DNA of 64,000 nt from assembly GCA_914767885.1 (NCBI GenBank), contig CAJZBQ010000048.1:186001-250000 (forward strand), in the 5' to 3' direction. The stretch comes from Blepharisma stoltei. Taxonomy: Eukaryota > Ciliophora > Heterotrichea > Heterotrichida > Blepharismidae. Position numbers and translations under genes: made by a program. The notes below the pieces were generated by a model that was not told where the DNA came from, did not search any database, and saw nothing but the letters and a program-made list of their open reading frames with translations. Position 1 is the first letter of the stretch; each line of letters begins with the position of its first letter. Below, piece after piece: positions 43,474-53,151 of this stretch.

Positions 43474-45052
43474 CTAACTAGCCTTTAATTTAAATAAAGA
43501 AGGCCTCAAAATATAGCTAAGAGATAGCCATAAATATGTTGAAGTTATAGAGAGTATAAAAAGATAGAACTCCGCCAAGTAATAGTAATTATTTCCTATG
43601 GTTGGATAAAATGGATCAGCTAACTCCTCCCCTCCATAAGTAAACAAAAAAATTTTGTTCACTCACAGAGGGAGGATTAATTTTTTTTTTCGAAATTTAA
43701 AAAAAATCTAACTTCTATAAAAATAGGAAAGCAAATATTAATTGAATTTGTAAAATTTATGTTTTAAAACGCCATTTGTTTATATTAAACAGAATTAGCT
43801 CGAGATTTCATTATAATAATTATCACTTATATATCAAAATTTTTTTTCTATAAAAAATTTTTCTATTAAAAAAATTTTTGTTCACTCACGGTGGGTGGGT
43901 TTTTGGGCAAAAATAGAGATTTTTCTAATGGTTTTGTGCTCACGGATGGGGGGGAGTAAGCTAAAATTTACTTGTGGCAGCACAGAGTGTGAAATTCATA
44001 TTTGCCCATGTAAGCATGCTTATATTTGATAAAACAAGTCTTTGATAGAGCGTAAAGAATTGATAACCCTTCTTATCACTTACAAAGTATATGGCTCTCC
44101 AGTTAAATTGATATCGAGCTGTGTATCTTCCTGCTAATATTAATAAAAATGGAACAATTATCCCAGTTAAGTAATGCTCTGCATGGAATAACAGATAATC
44201 ATACTTTAGTGGGAGATTGCCTGGGGTAGGGAATAATAAGGCGATTTCTCTGCATTTTACTTACGCGCACCATGTGTTTGCTATTGTGATAATAAAAATT
44301 TTTTTATTTAATCCTGATGACTTACTCCCCCCTCCGTGAGGGTACAAAACCATTAGAAAAAATCGCTATTTTTTTGCCCAAAAACCCACCTCTGTGGGTG
44401 AACAAAAATTTTTTAATAGAAAAAAAAATTATGGAAAAAATTTTGATATATAAGTAATAATTAATATAATGAAATCTAGACCTAATTCTGTTTAATTTTA
44501 AACAAATTGCTTTTTAAAAACATAAATTTTATATTTGCTTTCAAATTTTTGCGAATTAGGATTTTTTTAAATTTCGAAAAAAAAAATATTTTCTATAAAA
44601 TTTATAAATTTTTTTTAAAAAAAAAATAACCCCCCTCCTTGAGTGAACAATTTTTTTGTTCACTCATGGAGGGGGGAGTTAGATAAAAGACAATAAGCTT
44701 GCAATAAAGTGACTGCGTGGCATGGGTTGAGCAAAAATATAAGCCGATGCCCATGTGATTTTGAGTAAATTTGACATAAAAGCTCAACAATTTGTATAAC
44801 CCCAAAGATTTTTTCTATGAGATAAGGAGACTTTGGGACTGATTTTGTCAAACTTTTGGAAACCCAAGGCCCTGTGAAGTATTTCAAGACAAAGTACTCA
44901 AAAGTGACCTGAATAAACAATACACAAACCAAGGTACATAGCAGGCGATAAGCCACCGTCATTTGGCTTGCACAAGCTGGCCCTCCATCATCCATGCAGT
45001 CAGAGTCATGAGAATACGCTTCTCCTGCTAAAATTTCATAGGCGATATCCAT
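43474..45052 (-). CDS. TMEM164: TMEM164-like multipass acyltransferase
   Basis: After removing two MITEs and three introns the frame is 279 residues (human about 297). Landmarks are DDGGPACA near the N-terminus, LIFLLNPCHAVTLLQAY, EIALLFPTPGNLPLKYD, NWRAIYFGYQFFTLY and LCAATTDPFYPTIGNNY; all align to TMEM164. Introns: 44250-44264 and 44069-44083 (15 nt), and a 16-nt one that is itself split by MITE 43624-43956 (genomic 43620-43971). MITE 44325-44678 lies after YCLLS. Human TMEM164 is reported as a cysteine-based acyltransferase making polyunsaturated ether phospholipids. Stop TAG 43474-43476. Starts at 45052. Confidence 0.9.
43624..43956. mobile_element. MITE copy 9 (333 bp), inside a 16-nt intron
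   Basis: TAA at 43621-43623 and 43957-43959. Excised, the minus strand reads GTAAATTTTAGCTTAG, a normal 16-nt intron of TMEM164. Confidence 0.92.
44325..44678. mobile_element. MITE copy 10 (354 bp)
   Basis: TTA at 44322-44324 and 44679-44681, in the TMEM164 coding sequence; removal joins CLLS to KSSGLNKK. Confidence 0.92.
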
Positions 45053-45363
45053 TCTATTATGAGAAATTTATTTGAGATGTCTTAATTACGATTGATATAC
45101 ACAGAGATTAATTAATTAAAAATGTTCATCAGCCACTTATAATGTTCTAGTAAAATTCCAATATGAACATTTTATGCCTTTACTTAATATGTAAAGATTT
45201 AAAAGGTCCAGAAATTATTCGACTTGTATCTAAAGCAATTTTATGATATTGTCTTAGGGATTCAGATTTTAGATTGTGATTTGGAATCAATAGTGAGGCA
45301 AATTAAGTAGATAAAAATTAGTTGAAATTATTAGAAAATAATGATAAATTTTAAAACAGCAAA
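45053..45363. other. AT-rich divergent intergenic region
   Basis: Between the start codons of TMEM164 (minus) and the Cys-rich gene (plus). No frame or repeat seen; presumably holds both promoters. Confidence 0.5.
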
Positions 45364-48315
45364 ATGCTATTATCACTTATGTTGACTTTAATCTCTCTAT
45401 ATGCATAAAAACGGCGATCTAAGTTAACCGATCTTTTGATACAGATTCATCAATATTATGATCGAGGTGAACTGGGCGAGAAACTAGTCGAGATTCAGAC
45501 CCAATATGTGGGTTATGTAATCCAGGTAGGTTTGACTTAGTCTCTGTGGTTGGAAATAAGTAATTTGGTACTTTCTTCGGGACCATAAAAGTGGACTTCA
45601 TCGCGATACCAGGGGTTACAGCCTGAACTTAGGGATTAAGTCTTTTTCCTGTAGGTGCTGAAGAGGTAAAAAAAGGTTGTATCTGAGCACTCTCGCTCGC
45701 GGCAAAGCAGAGAAGTTTAGTGCCGCAAAGCTAATGAATCTTATGGTTGCTTGGTGACTGCAAGCCAATCCTACTTCCACCCACCTCTAATTTAATATTA
45801 TTTTTTCGACTTTAATCTCTCTTCTCTCTCATTTGCATATGCTGACCAATGTCCAAGCTATTTTTGCACAGACAAGTTGCCATCAAGTCAATGCATAGCC
45901 TTTTCCTATCCCTATCAATATTATCTCAATCCATGTGATCAAGACCTCAATTGTAACATCTCAGCAAAATCCAATTCCTCCTGCATAAACAATGAGTTAG
46001 AATCAAACCGTTATCCAGGCGATTTATGCTCATTAGACATTGAATGCATCACAAAGAACTGTTTCTTAGGCATCTGTCAAGGCCCTAACATTAATGAGCC
46101 ATGTTCCTTAGGAGTCTGTATGCCAGGCGCTTTTTGCAATAGTGGGATTTGTGTGGAACAAGTAAAAATTGGTGGAGCTTGCAAAGATGAGTATGATTGT
46201 GTTAATAACGCTCTCTGTGACTCAGGATTTTGTATTGAATATTGAAGTCTTGATATAGGAGAAATTACAAGCTCAGTAAGCGTAGAAGGATTTTCAATGG
46301 CATGTACTTCAGGGTTTGCAAGCCCTCAAGGGGATAAGTTTGTATGTGCAAACCCTCCATTATCGGCATCTACGGCACTGCCTATTGAATGTGAATTAGG
46401 GACATTGTGTACATCAGCAGATGGGCTGTATTCACAGGAATGTGCTTGTGGGTTTAATTCAAATGGGAATGGGTATTGTCCTCTGTTTCCTGGAGATCCT
46501 TATGTGCAAAGTGCTATTCAGGATTCAGTAGCTGTCCTTTCGATTGACCTATATACATAAAATGCATGGATAGCAAGCCTAACATGAGGTGGCATCCTAC
46601 AGGGTGCGCATTGACTTTGAGGAAGGAAAAATGGCGTTTGGGAATGCGTGCCCAGCAGTTTTTTTCCTGGCTTGGTGAAGCGTCATGCTGGATTAGCCAT
46701 ACTCAAAACCCAGGTTTTGCCTCAGAAAAATGAATAGAAAATTGGAAAGGAGTCTCCCAGTAGTAGTGTTTATTCTGGACAATCGGGAATGCTCCTCAGC
46801 GTGAAACCAGTTACGTCCTGGGATTTGGCCGAGGGTTGACCAGAAAATTCAACCATTAGTGGGCAATCTTTTTTTTGAATCACAGCACGGCAACTCGACT
46901 CATTCAACTACCGGGTGGAGACTGCAGACCTCGTCTTGCAGGAGTTTCCTTTGTAAGGCCTATACGAACTGGCAAGCAGGCAAAGAAGGTGCTACGGGTG
47001 GAGATAGTCTTCGAGGAATTGCAGCAGACTTCTCGATAAGTAATAATAAGCTAATAATCTTTCGATCAACTCAGGCTGCAACACTCATTCAAGATTTAGC
47101 TTCAACTGTTTTGCGAATTTCCCAATAGAAGATCAGAAGACTTTTCTTAATTTTGCATTGAATTTAACACTTATTAGAGATGGTTATTTTCCTGAAGTTC
47201 AAGAAAACCCTTATTGTGTAAAAGAAATTTTTACGAATTTTTACTGGAACATGTATAATACTTTGCAAGTGATTTCTTATCCTCAATGTCCTCGGTATTT
47301 CTGCTCAAATTCTACAGACGAATGGGATCAGCTTCAGTGCATTCAATATCGCAAAGATATTTATGAATCTGATGTCCTTAACACCTATTATGTCCATCCC
47401 TGTGATAATTCTGGCTTAACCTGCCCTTCTTCCTCTTTTCAAAATTCCACATGTGCTGAGCCGCCTCCTAAAAACTTACACCCAGGTGACTATTGTAAAG
47501 AAAATAGTGATTGTCAAAGCGGGGTTTGTCAGCAGAATTTCTGCCTAGGTAAGAGAAATGGTGATTTTTGTGAATATATTCATGATTGTATGCCAGGGTA
47601 TTTTTGTAATACAACATTGATGCTGTGCCAAGACCTGCAGGTTGAAGGGCAGTATTGTTCACTGACGTATGAATGTGCCAATTATTTAATATGTGACCAA
47701 AAAGCCTGTATTGCGTATTACAGCTTGGATATAGGTGAAATCACTGATAACGCAGATTTCAATGGTTTTTCTCAGTCATGCGCAAGTGGCTTTGCAGTGC
47801 CTTTTCAAAATGGCTTATTTAAATGTGCAGAGCCTCCAGTTTCTAATGAATGGCCTGACCAATGCAGACCTGGAGTCGATATATGCTACGATAAAACAGG
47901 AAACTTCAGCAAACCCTGCACATGTGGGTTCACTGAAGATGGTGAATCATTTTGTCCTTTATTTGAAGGAGATTCCCCATTGCAAAATGCGATTGCAAAC
48001 CAGAATACTCTTTTAGAAATAAACCAAATCTGCAACACAGTTTCAAGGTTCAGTGAAAATTGCTTTTTGCAGACCAAAGATTATTTAGGCGTCTATTATG
48101 ACTATATTTTGAACTTAACAGAGTATATGTATTATCCTTATTTGCAAGGGAATAGCTATTGTGTAAAAGAAGTGTATACATATAACTTTTGGAGACTAGT
48201 AGAAGAAGAAATAAAGTGGGACAAGGATGAAAAAGATGATCATCCAGGCGATCACGATGATGACGAAATAGCAATTCAGCTGATTTGTTCAGGGATTTTA
48301 TTAAATTTAATATAA
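45364..48315 (+). CDS. Secreted Cys-rich protein with internal duplication and two retroposon inserts
   Basis: A hydrophobic start (ATG 45364, MLLSLMLTLIS) looks like a signal peptide. Two tandem units of about 250 residues follow, sharing QCPxYFC, a run of paired cysteines (CSLDIECITKNCFLGICQGP / CKENSDCQSGVCQQNFCLGK), SLDIGEIT, CASGFAxP, LCTSADG / ICYDKTG and GDPYVQSAI / GDSPLQNAI. TGA at 46243 aligns with Tyr in the other unit, so it is sense. An acidic stretch (DEKDDHPGDHDDDE) and hydrophobic end (QLICSGILLNLI) suggest a GPI-type anchor. Inserts lie at 45399-45807 and 46545-47058. Removing the second with one 8-bp repeat restores LSINSGCNTHSRFSFNCF. The first needs an unresolved frame change. 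Probably a surface protein. Confidence 0.65.
45399..45807 (+). mobile_element. GC-rich retroposon-like insert (409 bp)
   Basis: Target duplication GACTTTAATCTCTCT (15 bp) at 45384-45398 and 45808-45822, in the signal-peptide region of the Cys-rich gene. The 5' end ATATGCATAAAAACGGCGATC resembles sister elements; the 3' end is AT-rich (CTCTAATTTAATATTATTT). Confidence 0.88.
46545..47058 (+). mobile_element. GC-rich retroposon-like insert (514 bp)
   Basis: Target duplication CTTTCGAT at 46537-46544 and 47059-47066. The 5' end has ATATACATAAAATGCATGG and the 3' tail is TAAGTAATAATAAGCTAATAAT-like. Removal plus one repeat (522 bp) is a multiple of three and restores the Cys-rich coding sequence. 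Shares the TGACCAGAAAATT block with relatives. Confidence 0.88.
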
Positions 48316-48327
48316 TTCTTATATTAG

Positions 48328-48798
48328 CTAGCTTATTTCAGGGATGTTTGAAAGCGTTATTGATCGCTTATTTTTGGGCCTTTTAATTTGGGTTTCACTT
48401 CTTTCTGCAGGCTTTTTGAGGATAATTCTGTGGGATTTTCTTATAATTCGGCCTGATTTTCTTGGGCTCATTAATGTAATTTTGGCTGTATCAGTATTAA
48501 GATCGGATAAAGAATCGCATTGGCTATTAATTTCACTGAAAGAGTAGTCACTGAATTCGGTGCTGGTAACGCTATGTGTAGGAGAGGGTTGAGGAGTTTT
48601 AACTTTTCTCGTTTCTCTTCTACTTGTAATTATAGCTTCAATAGTAGAAATCAACATATCATTTGTGGAATAGAGTTCGCGGTTCTCTTCTCTATATGAA
48701 TCAAAACAGTATTTGAGCTCGTCAACTGCGATTTTTAGCCTTTTATAGTTTTCTTCGAGGTCTGAGTATGAAAATTTTTCAAGGAGTTGCTTATTCAT
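48328..48798 (-). CDS. Coiled-coil plus basic tail protein, 156 aa
   Basis: ATG 48798 to TGA-free TAA/TAG end at 48328. Residues 8-55 form heptads (YSDLEENYKRLKIAVDELKY). The rest is Ser/Thr-rich with TPQPSPTHS and a basic end (SPRKSGRIIRKSHRIILKK). No family known. Convergent with the Cys-rich gene, 12 bases apart. Confidence 0.6.
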   Translation of the reverse strand: MNKQLLEKFSYSDLEENYKRLKIAVDELKYCFDSYREENRELYSTNDMLISTIEAIITSRRETRKVKTPQPSPTHSVTSTEFSDYSFSEINSQCDSLSDLNTDTAKITLMSPRKSGRIIRKSHRIILKKPAERSETQIKRPKNKRSITLSNIPEIS

Positions 48799-48981
48799 TT
48801 ATCCAGTTTTGGAAGACTAATATTGTTTAAAATAATTAATATAGCTTGGAATTCAATAAACAAGAAGTTTAATTGATTTAAGAACAAAGTTTGATTTTAC
48901 TCGTATTTTAGCTTTAATTTTGTATATCTATATTATAGTTTACATTTATATTTTTTATACTAGTAACTATTTTAAAAAATA

Positions 48982-49929
48982 ATGCTAATTCCCTTATTTC
49001 TCTCCTTAATCCCTTTCATCAGCTCCCAAACGTGCCCAGATATTCAAGCTTCCTCTTGCGAAGAAAAACAAAATATGTCCAGAACTCTGCGCACCATTGC
49101 AAGAATCATAAACCCTCCAGAGCTTCCAGAAGGTGATGGAGCTCGTGTTAGGCGTGTAGTCGGGACTAATCAGCTGAAAAACCTAGATCCTTTTCTTATG
49201 ATGGACCACTTTTTTGTCTCGAAGCCTGCAGGCTTCCCTGATCATCCTCATAGAGGCTTTGAAACCGTGACTTATATGATCACTGGGTCTTGTAAGCATG
49301 AAGATTTCAAAGGCTATGCAGGAGAAATTGGTCCAGGAGCTGTGCAGTGGATGACAGCTGGTAAAGGAATTATGCATGCTGAGATGCCTGGGACTGATAG
49401 TATGGAAGGGCTGCAGCTTTGGGTGAATTTAAGCAGAGAGTATAAGATGTGCGAACCAAACTATCAAGATGCTGGGGAGTCAGAAATTTTGAAGGTAGAA
49501 GGTGATGGAGTGAGAGCTACTATTATAGCAGGGACATGTCTTGGACAAACTGCTAGAACAGTGACAAGAACACCTACCTATTACTTTGTAGTTGAGTTGG
49601 AAAGAGGAAAAACCCTTAATCAAGAAATCCCTGATGGGTGGAATGGATATGTTTATGTTCTTAATGGGACTGTCTCAATAGGAAATTCAAATTTATCAAG
49701 GTTTCAAGCAGGAATTTTAACTCAAAACGGAGAATTAAGAATAGAAAGTAGCGAGGGAGCGAAATTTGCTTTGCTGGCAGGAAGACCAATAGGTGAGCCT
49801 GTGGTGCAATATGGGCCATTTGTTATGAACACTCGTGAAGAAATAGAAGAAACCTTTAATGATTTCAGAAGCTACAGAAATGGGTTTGAAGCAGGCAGAG
49901 GTTGGGTCTCAAAGATCAGAGATGGATAA
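48982..49929 (+). CDS. Pirin with an N-terminal signal-like extension
   Basis: The pirin core is unmistakable: ARVRRVVGTNQLKNLDPFLM, FPDHPHRGFETVTYMITG (two metal-binding His), KHEDFKGYAGEIGPGAVQWM (the third His and Glu), TAGKGIMHAEMPG, LQLWVNL, and the C-terminal cupin half with GRPIGEPVVQYGPFVMNT. Pirins are Fe-binding bicupins acting as transcription cofactors or quercetinases, normally 290 residues and nuclear or cytosolic. Here 315 residues begin with MLIPLFLSLIPFISSQTCPD, a good signal peptide, with a second Met at residue 32 (49075) that would give the usual cytosolic form. Which start is used is open. No IES. Confidence 0.95.
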   Translation: MLIPLFLSLIPFISSQTCPDIQASSCEEKQNMSRTLRTIARIINPPELPEGDGARVRRVVGTNQLKNLDPFLMMDHFFVSKPAGFPDHPHRGFETVTYMITGSCKHEDFKGYAGEIGPGAVQWMTAGKGIMHAEMPGTDSMEGLQLWVNLSREYKMCEPNYQDAGESEILKVEGDGVRATIIAGTCLGQTARTVTRTPTYYFVVELERGKTLNQEIPDGWNGYVYVLNGTVSIGNSNLSRFQAGILTQNGELRIESSEGAKFALLAGRPIGEPVVQYGPFVMNTREEIEETFNDFRSYRNGFEAGRGWVSKIRDG

Positions 49930-50060
49930 TTCTTAATGAAAATTTTACTGAGTCTGTCTTATTAAATTCACCAAAAAAATGGAAAATCGTCATTATTTAG
50001 CTTAATTTTTCGACGCTTAAAAAAGCCAAATTGCATCATTATTACGGAAATTAATTAAAG

Positions 50061-50608
50061 CTATAAAAACAAAGCCTCGTATTTTTTCAATCTTGATTTA
50101 TCAGTCCAGCATCCTATTTTTCTTATTCTTGATAAGAGTTCTTTCGGCTTGTGAGAGAATTCAAAGGACTCTGAAAGTCTTCTATCACAAGAGGTGCTGC
50201 CATTCCGAGCTGAAGAAGTATGGGATTTTCCTCTTTCATTCCTGCATGAAATAGCTCTATTGTAAGATGATGAAGGTCTGGAAAATGAGGAATAAATATT
50301 TTCTATATTTGAAATATAACTTTTGTAATTAGCTATATAAAAATAAAAAATTATGAATGAAAAATTATTTTTAAGACCATTTTACACGGATTTGACCTAA
50401 AAGAAATATCTTTTTTCGGCTTCCTTGGGAACGGAGGACTGATGAAACCTATCGGAGTTGATCTTAATGATGAAATAAATTTTCCTTGAGATTGGTTTGT
50501 GTAATTTCGAAGAATTAAGGGTTGCCGAACGCCTCTTCCTCTAAGTTTTCCAGAGCAATTATTTGTGAGATCTGGAGCAACTTTATTATTGTAAAGACAA
50601 ATCTTCAT
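50061..50608 (-). CDS. Hypothetical basic protein with an IES
   Basis: Part 1 (ATG 50608, MKICLYNNKVAPDLTNNCSG, to about 50390) and part 2 (about 50290 to TAG 50061, e.g. SRPSSSYNRAISCRNERGKS) are both basic and Ser-rich. They are separated by about 100 bp of AT-rich DNA with stops, likely an IES. The exact joint was not fixed. No domain recognised. Confidence 0.45.
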
Positions 50609-51227
50609 TTAAAAATTATCATTTAACTGTCATAATTTTATATTAAGCTCTGCAATGGCTAGTTTGGAGAATAGTTTTGAGGAAGATGTGACAATTTTGA
50701 TTAAGAAAGCTTCGCTTATTGAAATATTGCTTCAATAACAGTTATAGTAGTGCTGTATGCTTAAAATAGTTTATTGCTGTTAAAAAAATATAATTAATAG
50801 ATCTCATTGCAGTTTTAAGTATGCAAATTAGAGTTACTTTGGTATAACTTCTATTTGAATCAAATTGCAATGGCTGATTACATTTAATTTCACATATATA
50901 TTTTGCAATAATTTTCTAAATATAATAGTTGCCAAGCATCAAAATGTGGCAACATTATTAGATTAGATTAGATTAATTGTTATCTTATTCTGTGGCTTTA
51001 TTTCAGACTACTGTCCTGTTATAATTTTTTTAATTTTTTTATAAAGCATTATTAGAGAAGATAATAAGCCTATTATAATTATGATTAAATTTAAAATTTA
51101 ATTCATAAATTATCTTCTTTTTCTCTAATCAAAAATCAAATGCTCCTTCAAATATCATTTTTCCTATCAAATCTCCCTGAATATTTTAAAACTTGTTACT
51201 CGTTTTACCATCATCTGCCATTATAAA
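50609..51227. other. AT-rich intergenic region
   Basis: Contains AGATTAGATTAGATTA at 50959-50974, a simple repeat like the tails of retroposons here but without an attached element. No supported frame. Confidence 0.5.
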
Positions 51228-52502
51228 ATGTTAGATAGGATAGCCTCTTTCCTTTATTCCTGTGCTTGGTGGCTGGCTATTCTGATCATTCTTGTTGTAG
51301 TCTGTCTATATCTTTTCCAAAACAAGCTCATCTATCAACCAACTCCTATGGGGCTAAATCTTCCTCCAACCCCTGACTTAAATCCTCAAGGGTACCGAAA
51401 TCCATCTGAGCGAGGAATTGCTTATGAGGAATTCTACTTACTCCTCCACCTTAATTAGCAAGCAAAACCATTAGAAAGACCCTATTCTTAGAAAATTAAT
51501 CCCCTCCTCAAACTTAGAAAAATGATTTTAATATAAAGATTTTTATGCAAATAAGTATGCATAATAATTATTATAATAAAATTTCATACTATTAATTTAA
51601 GATAATTTGATATTAAATTAGATTTTCTATTTCAAATATTTTACAATTTTTTAAATTTTTTTTAATATATATAAATTAAAAAAATAACTCATTACTAATC
51701 AATGGTGGAATTAACTACTTCTGATAACGTGAAAATTCATACATGATTAATGACTACTAGCAAAGGTTCAAGCTCTCCAACATTTATATAATAAAGCCCT
51801 ATAAATTAATTGATAATAATATAACTCTTTTTCCTCTTGGAAAATATAAACCTAAAGCCTATATTTTATCATGAGAATGCAGGGAATTTTGCGTTGAGGA
51901 TGGACAGCTTTGAAAGCTTCGTCAAAGAGCTGGGAGTAAATGTTTTTGCAGTTTCCTACAGAGGGTATGGATTCTCACAAGGAGCTCCAAGTGAGCAAGG
52001 GATTTATAGAGACGCTGACAGAGTAATGAGATTTATTTTTGAGGAAGCCCCAATTGATAGAAGCAAAGTCTTTTTATTTGGAAGATCACTTGGTGGAGCC
52101 ACTTCAATCTACTCAGCTTGGAAGTTCCAGGAATTCCCAATAAGAGGCTTGATTATCGAAAATACTTTTACATCATTAGACGACGTTGTGGACAATGTAA
52201 TGCCTTATATTTCCCATTTCAAGTCACTTTTACTCAAAAACCATTGGCCAAGTGCAGAAAGAATTAAGACTCTTACTGTGCCAATTTTATTCATTTCAGG
52301 GCTACAAGATGAACTGATCCCTTGTGAGCAGATGAAGAGGCTTCATGATTTAGCGATTAACTCAAGATCTAAAACCTTTGTAAGAATTATTTAGTATGCA
52401 GTTGAGAATGGTGATCACAATTCAACGTGGAGAATAGCAGGTGAGGCCTACATTCCTAAGCTCAAAGAATTCGTAGAAAAGTGTTTAGCTATCAGAGATT
52501 AA
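51228..52502 (+). CDS. ABHD13: ABHD13-like alpha/beta hydrolase
   Basis: 303 residues after removal of a MITE relic, a 75-bp IES and a 15-nt intron (52380-52394). An N-terminal helix (WWLAILIILVVVCLYLF) anchors the protein. Then come YEEFYLTTSDNVKIHTW, PTFIFYHENAGN (oxyanion region), VSYRGYGFSQGAPSEQG, the nucleophile elbow FLFGRSLGGATS (GxSxG), and an acid in SGLQDELIPCEQM. After the intron the catalytic His is in YAVENGDHNSTW. These match ABHD13/BEM46 proteins. The human enzyme's physiological substrate is not settled as far as I know. All three interruptions fall within the conserved fold, and removal of each keeps it intact. Confidence 0.88.
51441..51710. mobile_element. Diverged MITE (270 bp), AGCAAGC subfamily
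   Basis: TTA at 51438-51440 and 51711-51713. The left end CTCCTCCACCTTAATTAGCA is followed by AGCAAAACCATTAGAAAGAC, clearly related to intact copies (GAACAAAACCATTAGAAAAA). Removal joins EEFYL to TTSDNVK. Confidence 0.82.
51787..51861. mobile_element. Short TA-bounded IES (75 bp) in ABHD13
   Basis: ATA codons on both sides. Removal restores PTFIFYHENAGN at the oxyanion-hole region; the insert carries TAA stops. Confidence 0.82.
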
Positions 52503-52528
52503 ATAAAAATAAAATTTTAAGTGGAGAA

Positions 52529-52896
52529 GGAAGGTTATTTAAAATTTTGCTTCCTTTTCTGATGATGTCATCACCTATTGGTAGCGCCACAATCTCTTGT
52601 GGAGATCTCTATTTCTTCTGAATCCAAGATCTAGTGGCCCCAGATTCCTACTTTAGAAGGGAAATTGGCTGAAGATGACTTTTTAGGCCTCCTTCACATG
52701 CCCAGCTTGGTACGAAGCCTCCTAGCACCCTTTAATTTTGTTAAGGCATCCTTAATTTGTTGCTGCATCTCAAGGACCTAATGAAAAGCCCAATTTAATT
52801 GGCAAAACCCGACTTTCGCCAGATGTGAGCCCTATGACCTAGGCCAGAGGTGCTAAGGAGCTATTAACTTTTTCTTATTTGACATATAATAGCTTC
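52529..52896. mobile_element. GC-rich retroposon-like insert (368 bp)
   Basis: Target duplication TTTAAGTGGAGAA (13 bp) at 52516-52528 and 52897-52909. Intergenic. No frame above 60 codons. The orientation is unclear because neither end shows the ATAAAATGG start. Confidence 0.78.
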
Positions 52897-52909
52897 TTTA
52901 AGTGGAGAA

Positions 52910-53151
52910 AAATGAAAATTATTATTAAAGTAAAACTAGGTATAAAGGATTATATTAAATTTATCTATAAGTAAAATGGTGGTATTGTACATAAAAATCC
53001 ATATTACTCCATTTTATATTCAGCATTCTAGAAATAGGGATAATTTAAATAAAGAATAGACAGATTTTTAACTCCCTCTGCATTATATCTAATACATTTG
53101 GCCTAAAAACACGATAAATAAAATTTCAGCGACTTTTTAGATAATATTAAA
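52910..53151. other. Intergenic region upstream of the HEATR6 gene
   Basis: AT-rich, no frame; presumed promoter. Confidence 0.4.

Noticed and set aside
50959-50974. AGATTAGATTAGATTA as telomeric repeat
   Set aside because: Too short, internal, and not a known heterotrich telomere unit (CCCTAACA type); more like a retroposon tail.
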